Positions 23,610 through 32,237 of a stretch of 32,374 nucleotides of DNA are shown here, piece by piece; position 1 is the first letter of the stretch, and each line of letters begins with the position of its first letter. Made by a program: the position numbers and the translations under genes. The notes beneath the pieces were generated by a model. That model made no database searches and was not told the origin of the DNA. It saw nothing but the letters and a program-made list of their open reading frames with translations. Location: NCBI GenBank assembly GCA_021295755.1, contig JAGWBT010000008.1:1-32374 (forward strand). The letters run 5' to 3'. Source of the DNA: Candidatus Poribacteria bacterium (GTDB taxonomy: Bacteria; Poribacteria; WGA-4E; PCPOR2b).

Positions 23610-24380
23610 ATGTCCATCAATACCATAGACCAAGACTTTATTGATAAGGTCTCGGCAAAGGTTAGGCTTTTACCCGATGGCAAGGAGCGTTTCCGCGTTT
23701 TAACTCCCTTCCAGTTCGATGACGGCGATCAGCTGGTTATCATTTTGAAAAAGGCAGGCGAACAGTGGGTACTCTCTGACGAAGCGCATACCTACATGCA
23801 CCTCACCTACGATATTGATAAAAGGGACCTGCATAGTGGTACACGCGGAGATATTATCTCTAAGGCCCTTTCGATGTTTGACGTTCAAGATCGCAATGGA
23901 GAATTAATCCTTGATATGCCAGAGGAACGTTACGGTGATGCACTTTATGACTTTGCCCAAGCTCTTCTCAAAATAACGGACGTGACATATTTGTCGAGAG
24001 AACGGGTTCAATCCACATTTATGGAAGATTTCCGTACATTACTGCATAATAAAGTGGATGAGACTCGCATGATTTTTGATTGGTACTATTTAGCTCGTGA
24101 TGACCAAAGGAAATACATCGTAGATTGTCGAATTAATGGGATGCCTCAACCCCTTTTCGTGTATGCTCTTCCAAATGACAGTAGGATTCGCGATGCAACG
24201 ATTGCACTGCACCAGTTCAAGGAGTGGAAACTGTCTTTTAATGCTATGGGTATCGTTGAAGAGGAGAAGAACATAAATTACAAGGTATTGGCACGTTTCC
24301 TTGATGTATGCGATCAGTACTTCATAGGCATCAATGAAAGTTATGAACAAATTGGACAATATCTGGAGGCTAAGATTTAA
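23610..24380 (+). CDS. DUF1828/DUF1829 domain protein
   Basis: The 256-residue protein shows a DUF1828-type half (about 34-124) with FQFDDGDQLVIILKKAGEQWVLSDEAHTYMHL, RGDIISKALSMFDV and DALYDFAQALLKITD. A DUF1829-type half (about 155-245) follows, with YIVDCRINGMPQPLFVYALPNDSRIRDATIALHQFKEW. AGGAGG at 23596-23601 overlaps the stop of the DUF6978-like gene and sits eight bases before the ATG, so the two are an operon. The family is found in mobile and accessory gene sets and has no experimentally assigned role that I know of; a toxin-antitoxin-like or defence module is a guess. Its stop is only two bases from the convergent small gene at 24383. Confidence 0.8.
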   Translation: MSINTIDQDFIDKVSAKVRLLPDGKERFRVLTPFQFDDGDQLVIILKKAGEQWVLSDEAHTYMHLTYDIDKRDLHSGTRGDIISKALSMFDVQDRNGELILDMPEERYGDALYDFAQALLKITDVTYLSRERVQSTFMEDFRTLLHNKVDETRMIFDWYYLARDDQRKYIVDCRINGMPQPLFVYALPNDSRIRDATIALHQFKEWKLSFNAMGIVEEEKNINYKVLARFLDVCDQYFIGINESYEQIGQYLEAKI

Positions 24381-24382
24381 CT

Positions 24383-24580
24383 CTATACAAATTCATACAT
24401 CAAACAGCTCTTCCTAACCGCTTTTATCTCATCCGCTTCTACTTCACTAATCAGTTCAAATGGTATCTCCCCGCACGAAACCAAAATAAACGGCGTGAAT
24501 ATAAGCTGAATGCACACCAATCCTGCGCGATCCTTACCGTTCATATATCCGCGTTTAATCCTTGTCTTATTGGGGTACAT
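24383..24580 (-). CDS. Small hypothetical protein, 65 aa
   Basis: The ATG at 24580 has GGAGG eight bases upstream, which fits better than the ATG at 24595 that contains this site. The product has a basic N terminus (MYPNKTRIKRGY), a hydrophobic middle (VCIQLIFTPFILVSCGEIPF) and an acidic then basic end (EVEADEIKAVRKSCLMYEFV). No domain is recognised. The gene is downstream of the M14 peptidase on the same strand after 56 bases and ends two bases from the convergent DUF1828 gene. Evidence is the ribosome site, the clean fit between neighbours and protein-like composition. Confidence 0.5.
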   Translation of the reverse strand: MYPNKTRIKRGYMNGKDRAGLVCIQLIFTPFILVSCGEIPFELISEVEADEIKAVRKSCLMYEFV

Positions 24581-24636
24581 AATGCAATCCTCCATACTTA
24601 CCAGTTTCTTTGCGCTATTTTCCTAACATAGATAAT

Positions 24637-27192
24637 CTAACCAATAAGCGCATTGAAGAACAACTTGAACGTCCCATGCGTCTGTGCCCGGTGCTGCGGT
24701 CTGAATCCGAAAAGGACAACCGAGCCTTCGCCGAATTCCACGGCAATCATGCCAGCCGTACCGGCGATCTGCTCTTCACCGACAAGCCACCCGCTCTGCA
24801 AGATGTCTCTCTCAGGATATTGGACGAGAATCTCGCATCTCTCATTGGAAAAAGAGGGTCGAACGCGGAACGTGGGACCGCTCCAGAAGAAGATGAGCCC
24901 CTCGTCGGGCATACCGTAGGTGAGCCGATGATTTGTGTCGATATTGGCGTGTAGGGTGGAACCGGGGCAGTAGAAGTCTTTGGCTGATTTGCCTGCGACC
25001 ACGTTTTGCACAGGTAAATCCAATTTCTCAATAGCGAAGTTGCAGGCTTGGTTGAGCGTAATCAACGTGCCGCCGGCTTGGACGAATTCCTTTATTGCAT
25101 CAATCCCCTCTTCTCCGATACCGCTTTGATATTCTGACGGGACAGGGTTTTCTCTGAGCCGATCCTCCATTTTGTCGCCAATGGTCATGTCGGCGGAGTC
25201 ATCAGGCAGTATGAGAACATCAATGTGCTTGTTCAAGTTACCGGCTTTAATCTCTGCATCTCTCAGTGTTTGGTACGGGAATCCATACTGCTCCAAGACC
25301 AGACGCGTCCAACCCTCATCCATATTACCGCCCCAGTATCGCTGATACATGCCAATCCGCGCCCGCCGGACTTCACTCTGTTTTGTCTCTAGCTTTCCCT
25401 CAAGCGCGTAGAAGGTAACGCCATAATCTTGGGCGATCTCTGTGAGTAGATTTTCAGCCCCAGCGGCAGCCACAAACGCGCCCGCCGGAAATGTTTCGTC
25501 CCCGACTGACACCGTCTCGTGCAGGCGGGTAACTTCTACCCCCTGATTGAACAACCAATTGAGGACTTTGAAGCTATCGTTGAGCCTGCCATCGAAGATA
25601 TAGCCGACCTGTGAGGTGCCAATTACCTCTCCAGTAAGCGGTTCAGGTGCTGTCATCGCCTCAAATCTTCCTTCAATATTCCCCTGTATCGGCACGGCAT
25701 CAACCCCCATGAACTCTGCCATGGTGTCCGTTGTGGTATCGTAGGGACGCTGTGGTGTGCCATCGGGTTGTCGCGTCCAAGCGTCGTCCGGGTATAGAGT
25801 GCGCCCCAGCAGCGTCTTAATGACCCCCATCTTCGGTTGATTAAGGGGAATGCAGTAGGTCCCCGCCGGGTAGCTTGAACCGTTGGCAGTAAAGGCTTGT
25901 GCCGCTTTCTGGATGTCTATCCCTTGAACCAGCAATTTATTAACCGTCGCTACGACGGTCAGCGGATCGTGTTGGTCTGGACGGATAAGGTATGCGACGG
26001 GTGTGCCGGACGCGCCGATCGCGGTCTGTCGTTTCGCCTTCAGATACGCATTCCGCAGAATTGTATCCTTATTCCGTGCTGCCATGTCAAGCAGTCCCCA
26101 CGCCGAGATCTTTTGCTGCTCAATGATGTCGCGAACCCGCCACCAACCGCCCTCCCACGGGTGGGGGAAGTTGGTCTGAGGCTTATAGTGAGGAAACGCC
26201 CGTAACGTATTACCGCCTTCGTCCAGCAGTTGCTTCCTGTCATCTTCGCCTTTCAGTTGGCTCTTGTGGATGTACATCGGCGTCGCCAACTTGGCGTGTG
26301 CCGATTCTGTCAGCATACTGGCGATGTTGTGATAGTTGCCCATCCAGTGAAAACCGAGGTGGCTCCACGCAGGGAACAAGGACGCATTTAGGACGCCAGT
26401 CTTACCTGCTTCCTCTAACTTATACGCCATGTGCGCTCCATACCAGCTAATCTCCCGCCAAACCAACGGGTCGCCGTGCGGATGCAGCGGCTCCGAATAG
26501 GGACATATCCATAAACGGGCGCCGTAGCAGCCCATCTCATGGTGGTCTTGGTAAGCGTGGGGCTGCCACTCTCTGTACATGATATCTGCCATATATTGGG
26601 ATTCGACCAAATTAAACATGAATGCGTCGCGGTTGTTGTCGTGCCCTGCATACTTATGATACAGCCACGGCGGTGTCGAGCCTTCGTACTCCGTACCGAC
26701 ATATTTGTTATACCAGTCGGTCACCATGATCTGACCGTCTGGGTTAAAGCAAGGCACCATCAGTGAGATCACATTATCTAGAATGCGCGTTGCTTCTTCA
26801 TCGGTCCGCGTGATCTGATCGTACGCTAATTCTGAGACCATCTGCGTGCTGCCAATCTCCGTAGCATGAAGCCCCATCGATTGGAGGATAATCGCCTTCC
26901 CTTCCCCGATGAGTGAATTTATTACCTCCTCAGATACCCCACGGGGATCTTTGATCTGCGCGTTCACCTCTCGAAAATGCGCTAAGTTCGCCAAATTCTC
27001 CGGCGAGGAAATAACCACGAACAAAAACGGGTTCTCCTCTGTGGAAGGTCCCATATCAATCACTTGGACCTTGGCGCTCTGCTCCGCCAATAGGCGGAAG
27101 TAATCTACAATCTTGTCCCACCGTGCCATCTTCCGATCACTTCCAAGCTGAAAGCCAAAAAACGCCTCGGGGGAGGTTATCTCATGATTCAT
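24637..27192 (-). CDS. M14-family zinc carboxypeptidase-like protein with C-terminal GATase-like domain
   Basis: The 851-residue protein starts with the M14 pattern SPEAFFGFQLGSDRKMARWDKIVDYF. The zinc ligands H109 and E112 (GLHATEIG), the NNRD segment at 186-189, a histidine pair at 217-218 (QDHHEMG) and a candidate catalytic E296 (MLTESAH) match the peptidase family. From about residue 640 the sequence (LPDDSADMTIGD, FVQAGGTLITLNQACNFA, GEGSVVLFGFRPQHRAQTHGTF) resembles a GATase1/ThuA-like domain. No signal peptide is seen, whereas many homologues are secreted. AGGAG at 27199-27203, six bases upstream, supports the start. It would remove residues from peptides or related amides; the substrate is unknown. 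It follows the Gfo/Idh/MocA gene by 40 bases. Confidence 0.87.
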   Translation of the reverse strand: MNHEITSPEAFFGFQLGSDRKMARWDKIVDYFRLLAEQSAKVQVIDMGPSTEENPFLFVVISSPENLANLAHFREVNAQIKDPRGVSEEVINSLIGEGKAIILQSMGLHATEIGSTQMVSELAYDQITRTDEEATRILDNVISLMVPCFNPDGQIMVTDWYNKYVGTEYEGSTPPWLYHKYAGHDNNRDAFMFNLVESQYMADIMYREWQPHAYQDHHEMGCYGARLWICPYSEPLHPHGDPLVWREISWYGAHMAYKLEEAGKTGVLNASLFPAWSHLGFHWMGNYHNIASMLTESAHAKLATPMYIHKSQLKGEDDRKQLLDEGGNTLRAFPHYKPQTNFPHPWEGGWWRVRDIIEQQKISAWGLLDMAARNKDTILRNAYLKAKRQTAIGASGTPVAYLIRPDQHDPLTVVATVNKLLVQGIDIQKAAQAFTANGSSYPAGTYCIPLNQPKMGVIKTLLGRTLYPDDAWTRQPDGTPQRPYDTTTDTMAEFMGVDAVPIQGNIEGRFEAMTAPEPLTGEVIGTSQVGYIFDGRLNDSFKVLNWLFNQGVEVTRLHETVSVGDETFPAGAFVAAAGAENLLTEIAQDYGVTFYALEGKLETKQSEVRRARIGMYQRYWGGNMDEGWTRLVLEQYGFPYQTLRDAEIKAGNLNKHIDVLILPDDSADMTIGDKMEDRLRENPVPSEYQSGIGEEGIDAIKEFVQAGGTLITLNQACNFAIEKLDLPVQNVVAGKSAKDFYCPGSTLHANIDTNHRLTYGMPDEGLIFFWSGPTFRVRPSFSNERCEILVQYPERDILQSGWLVGEEQIAGTAGMIAVEFGEGSVVLFGFRPQHRAQTHGTFKLFFNALIG

Positions 27193-27232
27193 AGGTGTCT
27201 CCTGTTCAAGAAGCCGCGACGCCTGTTACGCT

Positions 27233-28402
27233 TTAAGCGATTCCTAGCCTCTCATTAATCTCGCCCTGATACCCTTCCAAAGCACAGTTTTCGATTTCCG
27301 CCAATGTCACCGGGCGACCGTGCCAGCCGGACTCGTAGACCGCCATGCAGAGGGCCTCGGACTTCATGCCCTCAATCCCATCGACCTCCGGTTTGCCTCC
27401 AGTGGTGATAGCGTCCGCGAAATACTTGAGTTCTATGGCAACTGTATCCTCGATACCGCTTGGAAAGTAATATTCGCGCTCATCGTCGCTGATATGCGCC
27501 AGAAATTCTTGGAGCAGAACTTCGTTGCTGATGGTTTCGCCGCCCCGTGGCGTAAGCCCGGCCTCGAAGTCCAAACTGCCTTCGCTGCCGTAAACGGTTC
27601 TGCGACTGATACTGTTCCCCGGTCCCGAGCCGACCCATGTCCATTGAGCAGATATCTCTCTCTCAAATTTAATGGCGGAGATCATCGCATCCTCAACGTC
27701 AACATCGTAGCCACCCTGCCGCCCCGCCGGGTCGTCATAGCGATAAGGTTCGTAAGCCTTATTGATTGCGTAGACCTCTTCCGCCTCCGCGTCAAGAATA
27801 AAACGCATCAGATCTGTGAAATGGACACCGCCATCAAGCACCCAACCGCCGCCAGCATCCATCTTGAAATTACGCCAACTCCATTTCCCCAGACCTTCGC
27901 TGACCTCTATCCAGAAAAACATCCGTGGGGCACCAATCCGTCCTTGACGGACCGCCCATCGTCGCGCCCGCTGGACCCGATCCAGACGATAGTTTTCTGC
28001 GACGGACAGGATGCATCCATTCTGCTCCGCTGCGTCAAGGATGAGTTTACAGGCACGCATCGTGATACCGAGTGGCTTTTCAATGATGACATGTTTTCCC
28101 GCTTCCAGCGCGGTAACAGCAAGGGTGTGATGAGCGCTGTGCAGGGCACAAATGTCCACACAATCGAGATCTGAATGCTTAGAGAGCATTTCTTCAACGT
28201 CCGTATAAATCGCCGGCTTTGTGCCCTCTTGAAATGCACATGCTTGAGTTGCCCGTTCGTCTGCGCGGCTAGCATCAATGTCGCACGCAGCAACGATGTC
28301 AAAAGACCTGATCCCCTTCGACCAAAGCTCTTGATAGCCCCGCATGTGGGCACCGGACATACCTCCACAACCAATTAACCCCATTTTAAGTTGGTCTGCC
28401 AT
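27233..28402 (-). CDS. Gfo/Idh/MocA-family oxidoreductase
   Basis: Read from the ATG at 28402, with AAGGA five to six bases upstream, the product has 389 residues. The Rossmann fold opens with MGLIGCGGMSGAH, a GxG-type dinucleotide loop at 11-17, and EKP at 108-110 (KHVIIEKPLGI) is the family signature. The second domain has GGWVLDGGVHFTDLMRFI, where H and D are usual active-site residues. These enzymes oxidise or reduce sugars and related polyols with NAD(P). The substrate is not predictable, but adjacency to the ManD-type dehydratase fits sugar-acid catabolism. An earlier in-frame start at 28456 would add 18 residues with no ribosome site. Confidence 0.92.
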   Translation of the reverse strand: MADQLKMGLIGCGGMSGAHMRGYQELWSKGIRSFDIVAACDIDASRADERATQACAFQEGTKPAIYTDVEEMLSKHSDLDCVDICALHSAHHTLAVTALEAGKHVIIEKPLGITMRACKLILDAAEQNGCILSVAENYRLDRVQRARRWAVRQGRIGAPRMFFWIEVSEGLGKWSWRNFKMDAGGGWVLDGGVHFTDLMRFILDAEAEEVYAINKAYEPYRYDDPAGRQGGYDVDVEDAMISAIKFEREISAQWTWVGSGPGNSISRRTVYGSEGSLDFEAGLTPRGGETISNEVLLQEFLAHISDDEREYYFPSGIEDTVAIELKYFADAITTGGKPEVDGIEGMKSEALCMAVYESGWHGRPVTLAEIENCALEGYQGEINERLGIA

Positions 28403-28489
28403 AGTGTGTCCTTTTTTATCTCCGAAGAAATCGTTACTGGGTTTGCTACAATACATGATACGCGATGCGCAATAGGAAACGTTGGTTTC

Positions 28490-28513
28490 TTACGTATCAG
28501 GCATTATGGATTA
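28490..28513. repeat. Degenerate copy of the 24-base intergenic unit at 20044-20067
   Basis: The first half TTACGTATCA and last half TTATGGATTA, with GGCA between, match the unit at 20044-20067 at 20 of 24 positions. Both copies are in gene-free gaps. This gap (28403-28526) lies between the Gfo/Idh/MocA start and the ManD-like stop. A meaning as operator or dispersed repeat is not established. Confidence 0.3.
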
Positions 28514-28526
28514 TAGAAACTGTGTG

Positions 28527-29759
28527 TCACGGACGAATTATTGTCCCGTCTGCCAGTCTCACATTACCCCACGACCAGTTAGAGCGTGCGGGTTCTGTGA
28601 TTGGGTACTTTGCCGCCAACTCCTCGTCTATATCTATGCCCAAGCCCGGCTTGCCGTTAGCCCACATATATCCATTACGGACTTCAGGCGTTCCGGGGAA
28701 CACTTCCTTCAGCAGATTGGTCTGATAGGGACCTGCCTCTTGGATGCCGAAGTTCCACACATTCAGGTCTAGCATCAGTTGGGCTGCGTGACCGACAGGA
28801 GAGACATCTGTGGGACCGTGCCAAGCGGTGCGGACGTTGAAGGCTTCGCAGAGCGCAGCTAACTTCCGCGCGGGCGTCAATCCACCGATTTGAGAGACGT
28901 GGACACGCATGAAGTCGAGTAGTCGGTCCTTGACCATCGGAATAATCTCGTGCGGATTGTTGTACAGTTCGCCCATAGCAATCGGTGTGCTAGTCTGTTC
29001 GCGCACTAGTCGGAAGTAGTCGTTGTCCTCCGGTGCGAAAAGATCCTCTAAGAAAAAGAGTCTGAACGGCTCAAGTTCTTTCGCCAAACCGAGTCCCATG
29101 ATCGGCGGGAGGCGCTCATGGACATCATAAATAACATCAACTTCCCAGCCGAAAGTGGACCGGAAATGCTCAAAGGCGCGCACGATGGTGCGAACCGATT
29201 TGGCTGGATCGTAGATGCTGCCGCTCGATTCGGAGACTTTGTTCGTGATGATGGGTTTCTCGCCATGTGGTACATCGTCTGCAAAGAAGCGGTCTGCGCC
29301 TCCAAGTTTGAAGTAACGGAAACCGTCTTCGATGAGCGCCCAGACATTTTCTTCATATTCTTTGAGGTCGTTTCCGCCCGGTACGATGTATACGGCGGCA
29401 GCCTCCCTCGATTTTCCACCGAATAGGTCGTAAACAGGCATTCCCGCAACTTTGCCTTTGATGTCCCATAACGCTTGGTCTACGCCGCTTATGGCGTTGT
29501 TGAGGATAGGTCCGTTCCGCCAGTAAGCAGATACATTGCACGACTGCCATATGTCTTCGATGTCAGCGGGATCCTTACCGATCAAAAACGGACGGAGATA
29601 ATCATTGACAGCGGTTTCGACGACAAGGGCGCGTTGGGTAAAAGTAGCACAGCCCAGACCATATATTTCCGGCTCATTGGTTTCTATTTTTACCACATTG
29701 AGGTTCGCTGTCGGCTGCGTCACAATGATACGAACATCACGAATTTTTAGATTGCTCAT
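28527..29759 (-). CDS. ManD/RspA-type sugar-acid dehydratase (enolase superfamily)
   Basis: The 410-residue protein has the metal ligands D212 (IYDVHE), E238 (FLEDLF) and E264 (GELYNN). H214 and H314 (WHGPTD) are catalytic candidates, in the arrangement of mannonate dehydratase ManD. E341 (IQEAG), the PEVRNGYMWANGKPGLGIDIDE segment and the ending NVRLADGTIIRP are also typical. ManD enzymes turn D-mannonate, and sometimes D-gluconate, into 2-keto-3-deoxygluconate, but many relatives have low activity, so the substrate remains open. AAAGGAG lies six bases before the ATG. It is placed between the Gfo/Idh/MocA gene (124 bases downstream) and pyrB (27 bases upstream). Confidence 0.9.
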   Translation of the reverse strand: MSNLKIRDVRIIVTQPTANLNVVKIETNEPEIYGLGCATFTQRALVVETAVNDYLRPFLIGKDPADIEDIWQSCNVSAYWRNGPILNNAISGVDQALWDIKGKVAGMPVYDLFGGKSREAAAVYIVPGGNDLKEYEENVWALIEDGFRYFKLGGADRFFADDVPHGEKPIITNKVSESSGSIYDPAKSVRTIVRAFEHFRSTFGWEVDVIYDVHERLPPIMGLGLAKELEPFRLFFLEDLFAPEDNDYFRLVREQTSTPIAMGELYNNPHEIIPMVKDRLLDFMRVHVSQIGGLTPARKLAALCEAFNVRTAWHGPTDVSPVGHAAQLMLDLNVWNFGIQEAGPYQTNLLKEVFPGTPEVRNGYMWANGKPGLGIDIDEELAAKYPITEPARSNWSWGNVRLADGTIIRP

Positions 29760-29786
29760 GAATTCTCCTTTAATTTATATTGCCTA

Positions 29787-30866
29787 TCACACTTTAAGGA
29801 CGCCGCAATACGCACAAGCAGAGAACGGCGAGGCCCCGGCGATTATCTCCGTCTCAGGCTCCAAGTAACGTTCGTGGTTGCTAACGCAGTTGGCATTCTC
29901 GCATACCTGTTGATCCGATACCATCTTTCTCGTAGGCGGTTGCGTCAGAACCAATTGCTCAAGCCCCAACAAACTTGCGAGCAACGCCATCCGAATAGGT
30001 ACGGCGTTTGCAGATTGGTCAAAATACGCAGCACGTGCATCCTCATCTAACTCATAAGCTAGTTCATTCACCCGCGGCAGTGGGTGCATGATTATCGCAT
30101 CAGTTTTCGCGTAATCCATTATGGCTACATCCACAAGGTAGCTTCCTCGGGCATCTTCTGGAGAGATCTCCGGTGGTAGACGTTCTTCCTGGAGGCGATT
30201 CACATAGATGACATCAAGCTCACCAATCACGTTATTGAGCTGATTCGTCTCAGCGGGTTCCTGACCATAGAGATGTTTTAAGCGAGTAGAAACCCATTCA
30301 GGCATCTGAAATCCGTCGGGCGAGATATGTAGGAGTTTCCCACCGAATCGTGCGACACCGAGTGCAAGTGAATGCGCTGCACGCCCGTATCGCAGGTCGC
30401 CACAAATGCCAACCGTCAGTCCTTCTATCCGTCCTTTCCGCTGGAGGATTGTGTACAGGTCTGTGAGTGCTTGCGTCGGATGTCTGTGGCTGCCATCGCC
30501 GCCGTTGATCACCGGGACATTGGAATAGCGAGCCATAACGTGGGCCGCGCCCGCCCAGCTGTGGCGCACCACGATTAGGTCTGAGTAGTTGGTCACCATG
30601 CGAGCGGTGTCCGCAATCGTCTCGCCTTTTGCAACAGAAGCAGCGTCGGGATCTGCGAAACCGAGGGCACGCCCATCGAGCCGTCCTATCGCACTTTCAA
30701 AGGAGAGACGTGTCCGTGTACTCGGTTCATAAAAGAGCGTTGCTAGCAGTTTACCTTTACAGAAACCAGACCATGTCGCAAGCTGCGTCCGCATCTGATC
30801 TGCGAGCCGAAAAAGCTGTTCGATTTCAAAATTGGATAAGTCATCAAGCGTGATGAGGTGTCTCAT
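29787..30866 (-). CDS. pyrB: Aspartate carbamoyltransferase fused to a PyrI-like zinc tail
   Basis: From the ATG at 30866, with GAGG at 30874-30877, the product has 359 residues. The first 305 or so are a normal PyrB: STRTR at 49-53 binds carbamoyl phosphate, AKGET (79-83) holds the loop lysine K80, HPTQALTDL begins at 129, and HPLPRV is at 261-266. It condenses carbamoyl phosphate with aspartate in the second step of UMP synthesis. The extra C terminus carries C322, C327, C351 and C354, spaced CX4C-X23-CX2C, exactly as the zinc cysteines 109, 114, 138 and 141 of E. coli PyrI. The nucleotide-binding half of PyrI is absent, so allosteric control by CTP/ATP is not expected from this tail alone. 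Confidence 0.95.
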   Translation of the reverse strand: MRHLITLDDLSNFEIEQLFRLADQMRTQLATWSGFCKGKLLATLFYEPSTRTRLSFESAIGRLDGRALGFADPDAASVAKGETIADTARMVTNYSDLIVVRHSWAGAAHVMARYSNVPVINGGDGSHRHPTQALTDLYTILQRKGRIEGLTVGICGDLRYGRAAHSLALGVARFGGKLLHISPDGFQMPEWVSTRLKHLYGQEPAETNQLNNVIGELDVIYVNRLQEERLPPEISPEDARGSYLVDVAIMDYAKTDAIIMHPLPRVNELAYELDEDARAAYFDQSANAVPIRMALLASLLGLEQLVLTQPPTRKMVSDQQVCENANCVSNHERYLEPETEIIAGASPFSACAYCGVLKV

Positions 30867-30926
30867 TGGCAATCCTCACTGATGATATGGATAAGAGTTC
30901 CTCTATTTGTCCGTTTTTGTTTTCGA

Positions 30927-31853
30927 CTATGGGACTTCAAGACTGCCCACCAATTCTATGATCGAGCGCATCCCATGCTGTTCGAGGTATTCTTGAATGC
31001 CGTCAACTACATCCAACGAGGCGCGTGGATTGATGAAATTTGCCGTCCCAACCGCAACGGCAGCAGCTCCCGCTATACAAAACTCAATAGCGTCATCGCC
31101 AGTCATGATCCCACCCATGCCGATGATTGGAATTTTGACAGCGTTGTAGACCTGCCAAACCATACGCAATGCGATTGGCTTGATTGCGGGTCCGGAAAGC
31201 CCTCCCGTGACGTTGGCGAGTTGGGGACGCCGGGTGTTGATGTCGACAGCCATTCCCAAAGCAGTGTTGATTACGGAAAGTCCATCTGCACCAGCATCCT
31301 CTGCAGCGCACGCGATGACGGTGATATCTGTGACATTCGGGGATAGTTTGACCAGTAATGGTAGGGTAGTTTTTGCCCTAACGCCTTTAACGAGTTCTTC
31401 GGTCAACTTTGGGTCAACGCCAAAGCTCATCCCGCCACTGTGGAGATTTGGGCACGAGATATTGAGTTCAATTGCCGCAACTCCATCGGCAGCGTCTAGC
31501 TTCTCTGTAACCTCCAGATACTCTTCCACCTGTTCACCGCAGATATTCACGATTACGGGCACATCGAAGTCGCTAAGGTAGGGCAATTTCTTATCGATGA
31601 ACCCGTCCACACCAACGTTTTGCAACCCAATGGCGTTGAGCATCCCCGATGGCGTTTCAAATATTCGCGGCATTGCATTTCCCGTCCACGGCACACTGGT
31701 AATACCCTTAACAACGACCGCACCGAGTTTGTTTAGGTCAATGAAATCCACGTACTCGCTGCCGTAGCCAAAAGTACCCGATGCTGTCATAACGGGATTT
31801 TTCATCTGGATACCGGCGATATTAATTTCAAGTGAAGGGTAAACGGTACTCAT
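30927..31853 (-). CDS. pyrD: Dihydroorotate dehydrogenase, class 1B catalytic subunit
   Basis: From ATG 31853, with GAGGG seven bases upstream, the product is 308 residues. Landmarks are NPVMTASGTFGYGSEY, VVVKGITSVPWTGNAMPRI, NAIGLQNVGVD, and NISCPN at 131-136 with C134 as the catalytic base. Cysteine, rather than serine, here marks class 1. KLSPNVTDI, VINTALGMAVD, GGLSGPAIKPIALRMV and GMGGIMTGDDAIEF follow. It oxidises dihydroorotate to orotate with FMN and passes electrons to the iron-sulfur/FAD subunit PyrK, whose gene is the partial CDS at the window end. The gene starts ten bases after the pterin dehydratase stop and is followed by pyrB after 60 bases. Confidence 0.96.
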   Translation of the reverse strand: MSTVYPSLEINIAGIQMKNPVMTASGTFGYGSEYVDFIDLNKLGAVVVKGITSVPWTGNAMPRIFETPSGMLNAIGLQNVGVDGFIDKKLPYLSDFDVPVIVNICGEQVEEYLEVTEKLDAADGVAAIELNISCPNLHSGGMSFGVDPKLTEELVKGVRAKTTLPLLVKLSPNVTDITVIACAAEDAGADGLSVINTALGMAVDINTRRPQLANVTGGLSGPAIKPIALRMVWQVYNAVKIPIIGMGGIMTGDDAIEFCIAGAAAVAVGTANFINPRASLDVVDGIQEYLEQHGMRSIIELVGSLEVP

Positions 31854-31863
31854 CTTTTTACCC

Positions 31864-32205
31864 TCACTCCGCATATAACGCATCCGTTTTTGCCGCCATG
31901 ATGAAGTCGTTCCGATGCAACCCTCGGATTTTGTGCGTCCACCATGTAACAGTCACCCTTCCCCACTCAGTCAAGAGCGCGGGATGATGACCTTCCTCCT
32001 CCGCCAGTTCCCCCACACGGTTTGTGAACGCCAAAGCTGGGGCGAAACCATCAAACTGGAAGAGTCGTTCCAACCGCTTAATCTCATCGCGCTCAATCAG
32101 CTGCCAATCTGAAACTTGTGGGTGATATTCCGCAATCTCTGCCGCAGTAACCTTCGGTGCGTCCCGCCGACAGGCAATACATTTCATTCCTGTCAAGGTT
32201 TCCAT
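31864..32205 (-). CDS. Pterin-4a-carbinolamine dehydratase-like protein
   Basis: The 113-residue product starts at ATG 32205, with AAAGGAG at 32214-32220 eight bases upstream. [25 protein letters not shown] holds the family active-site histidines H73, H74 and H91, and [35 protein letters not shown] is the preceding helix-strand unit. The enzyme dehydrates 4a-hydroxytetrahydropterin in pterin recycling; in bacteria lacking aromatic hydroxylases, members may act in folate or molybdopterin metabolism. An N-terminal CIACRRDAP segment with two cysteines is seen in several bacterial members. It lies inside the pyrimidine operon between pyrK and pyrD, which is an unexpected neighbour; no role in pyrimidine synthesis is known. 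Confidence 0.9.
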   Translation of the reverse strand: METLTGMKCIACRRDAPKVTAAEIAEYHPQVSDWQLIERDEIKRLERLFQFDGFAPALAFTNRVGELAEEEGHHPALLTEWGRVTVTWWTHKIRGLHRNDFIMAAKTDALYAE

Positions 32206-32237
32206 GATTAAATCTCCTTTCAAATTCTCTTTACGCG

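Noticed and set aside
27320-28174. 284-codon open frame on the plus strand
   Set aside because: It lies entirely opposite the well-supported Gfo/Idh/MocA gene, lacks a ribosome site and shows no domain pattern; a codon-bias shadow.
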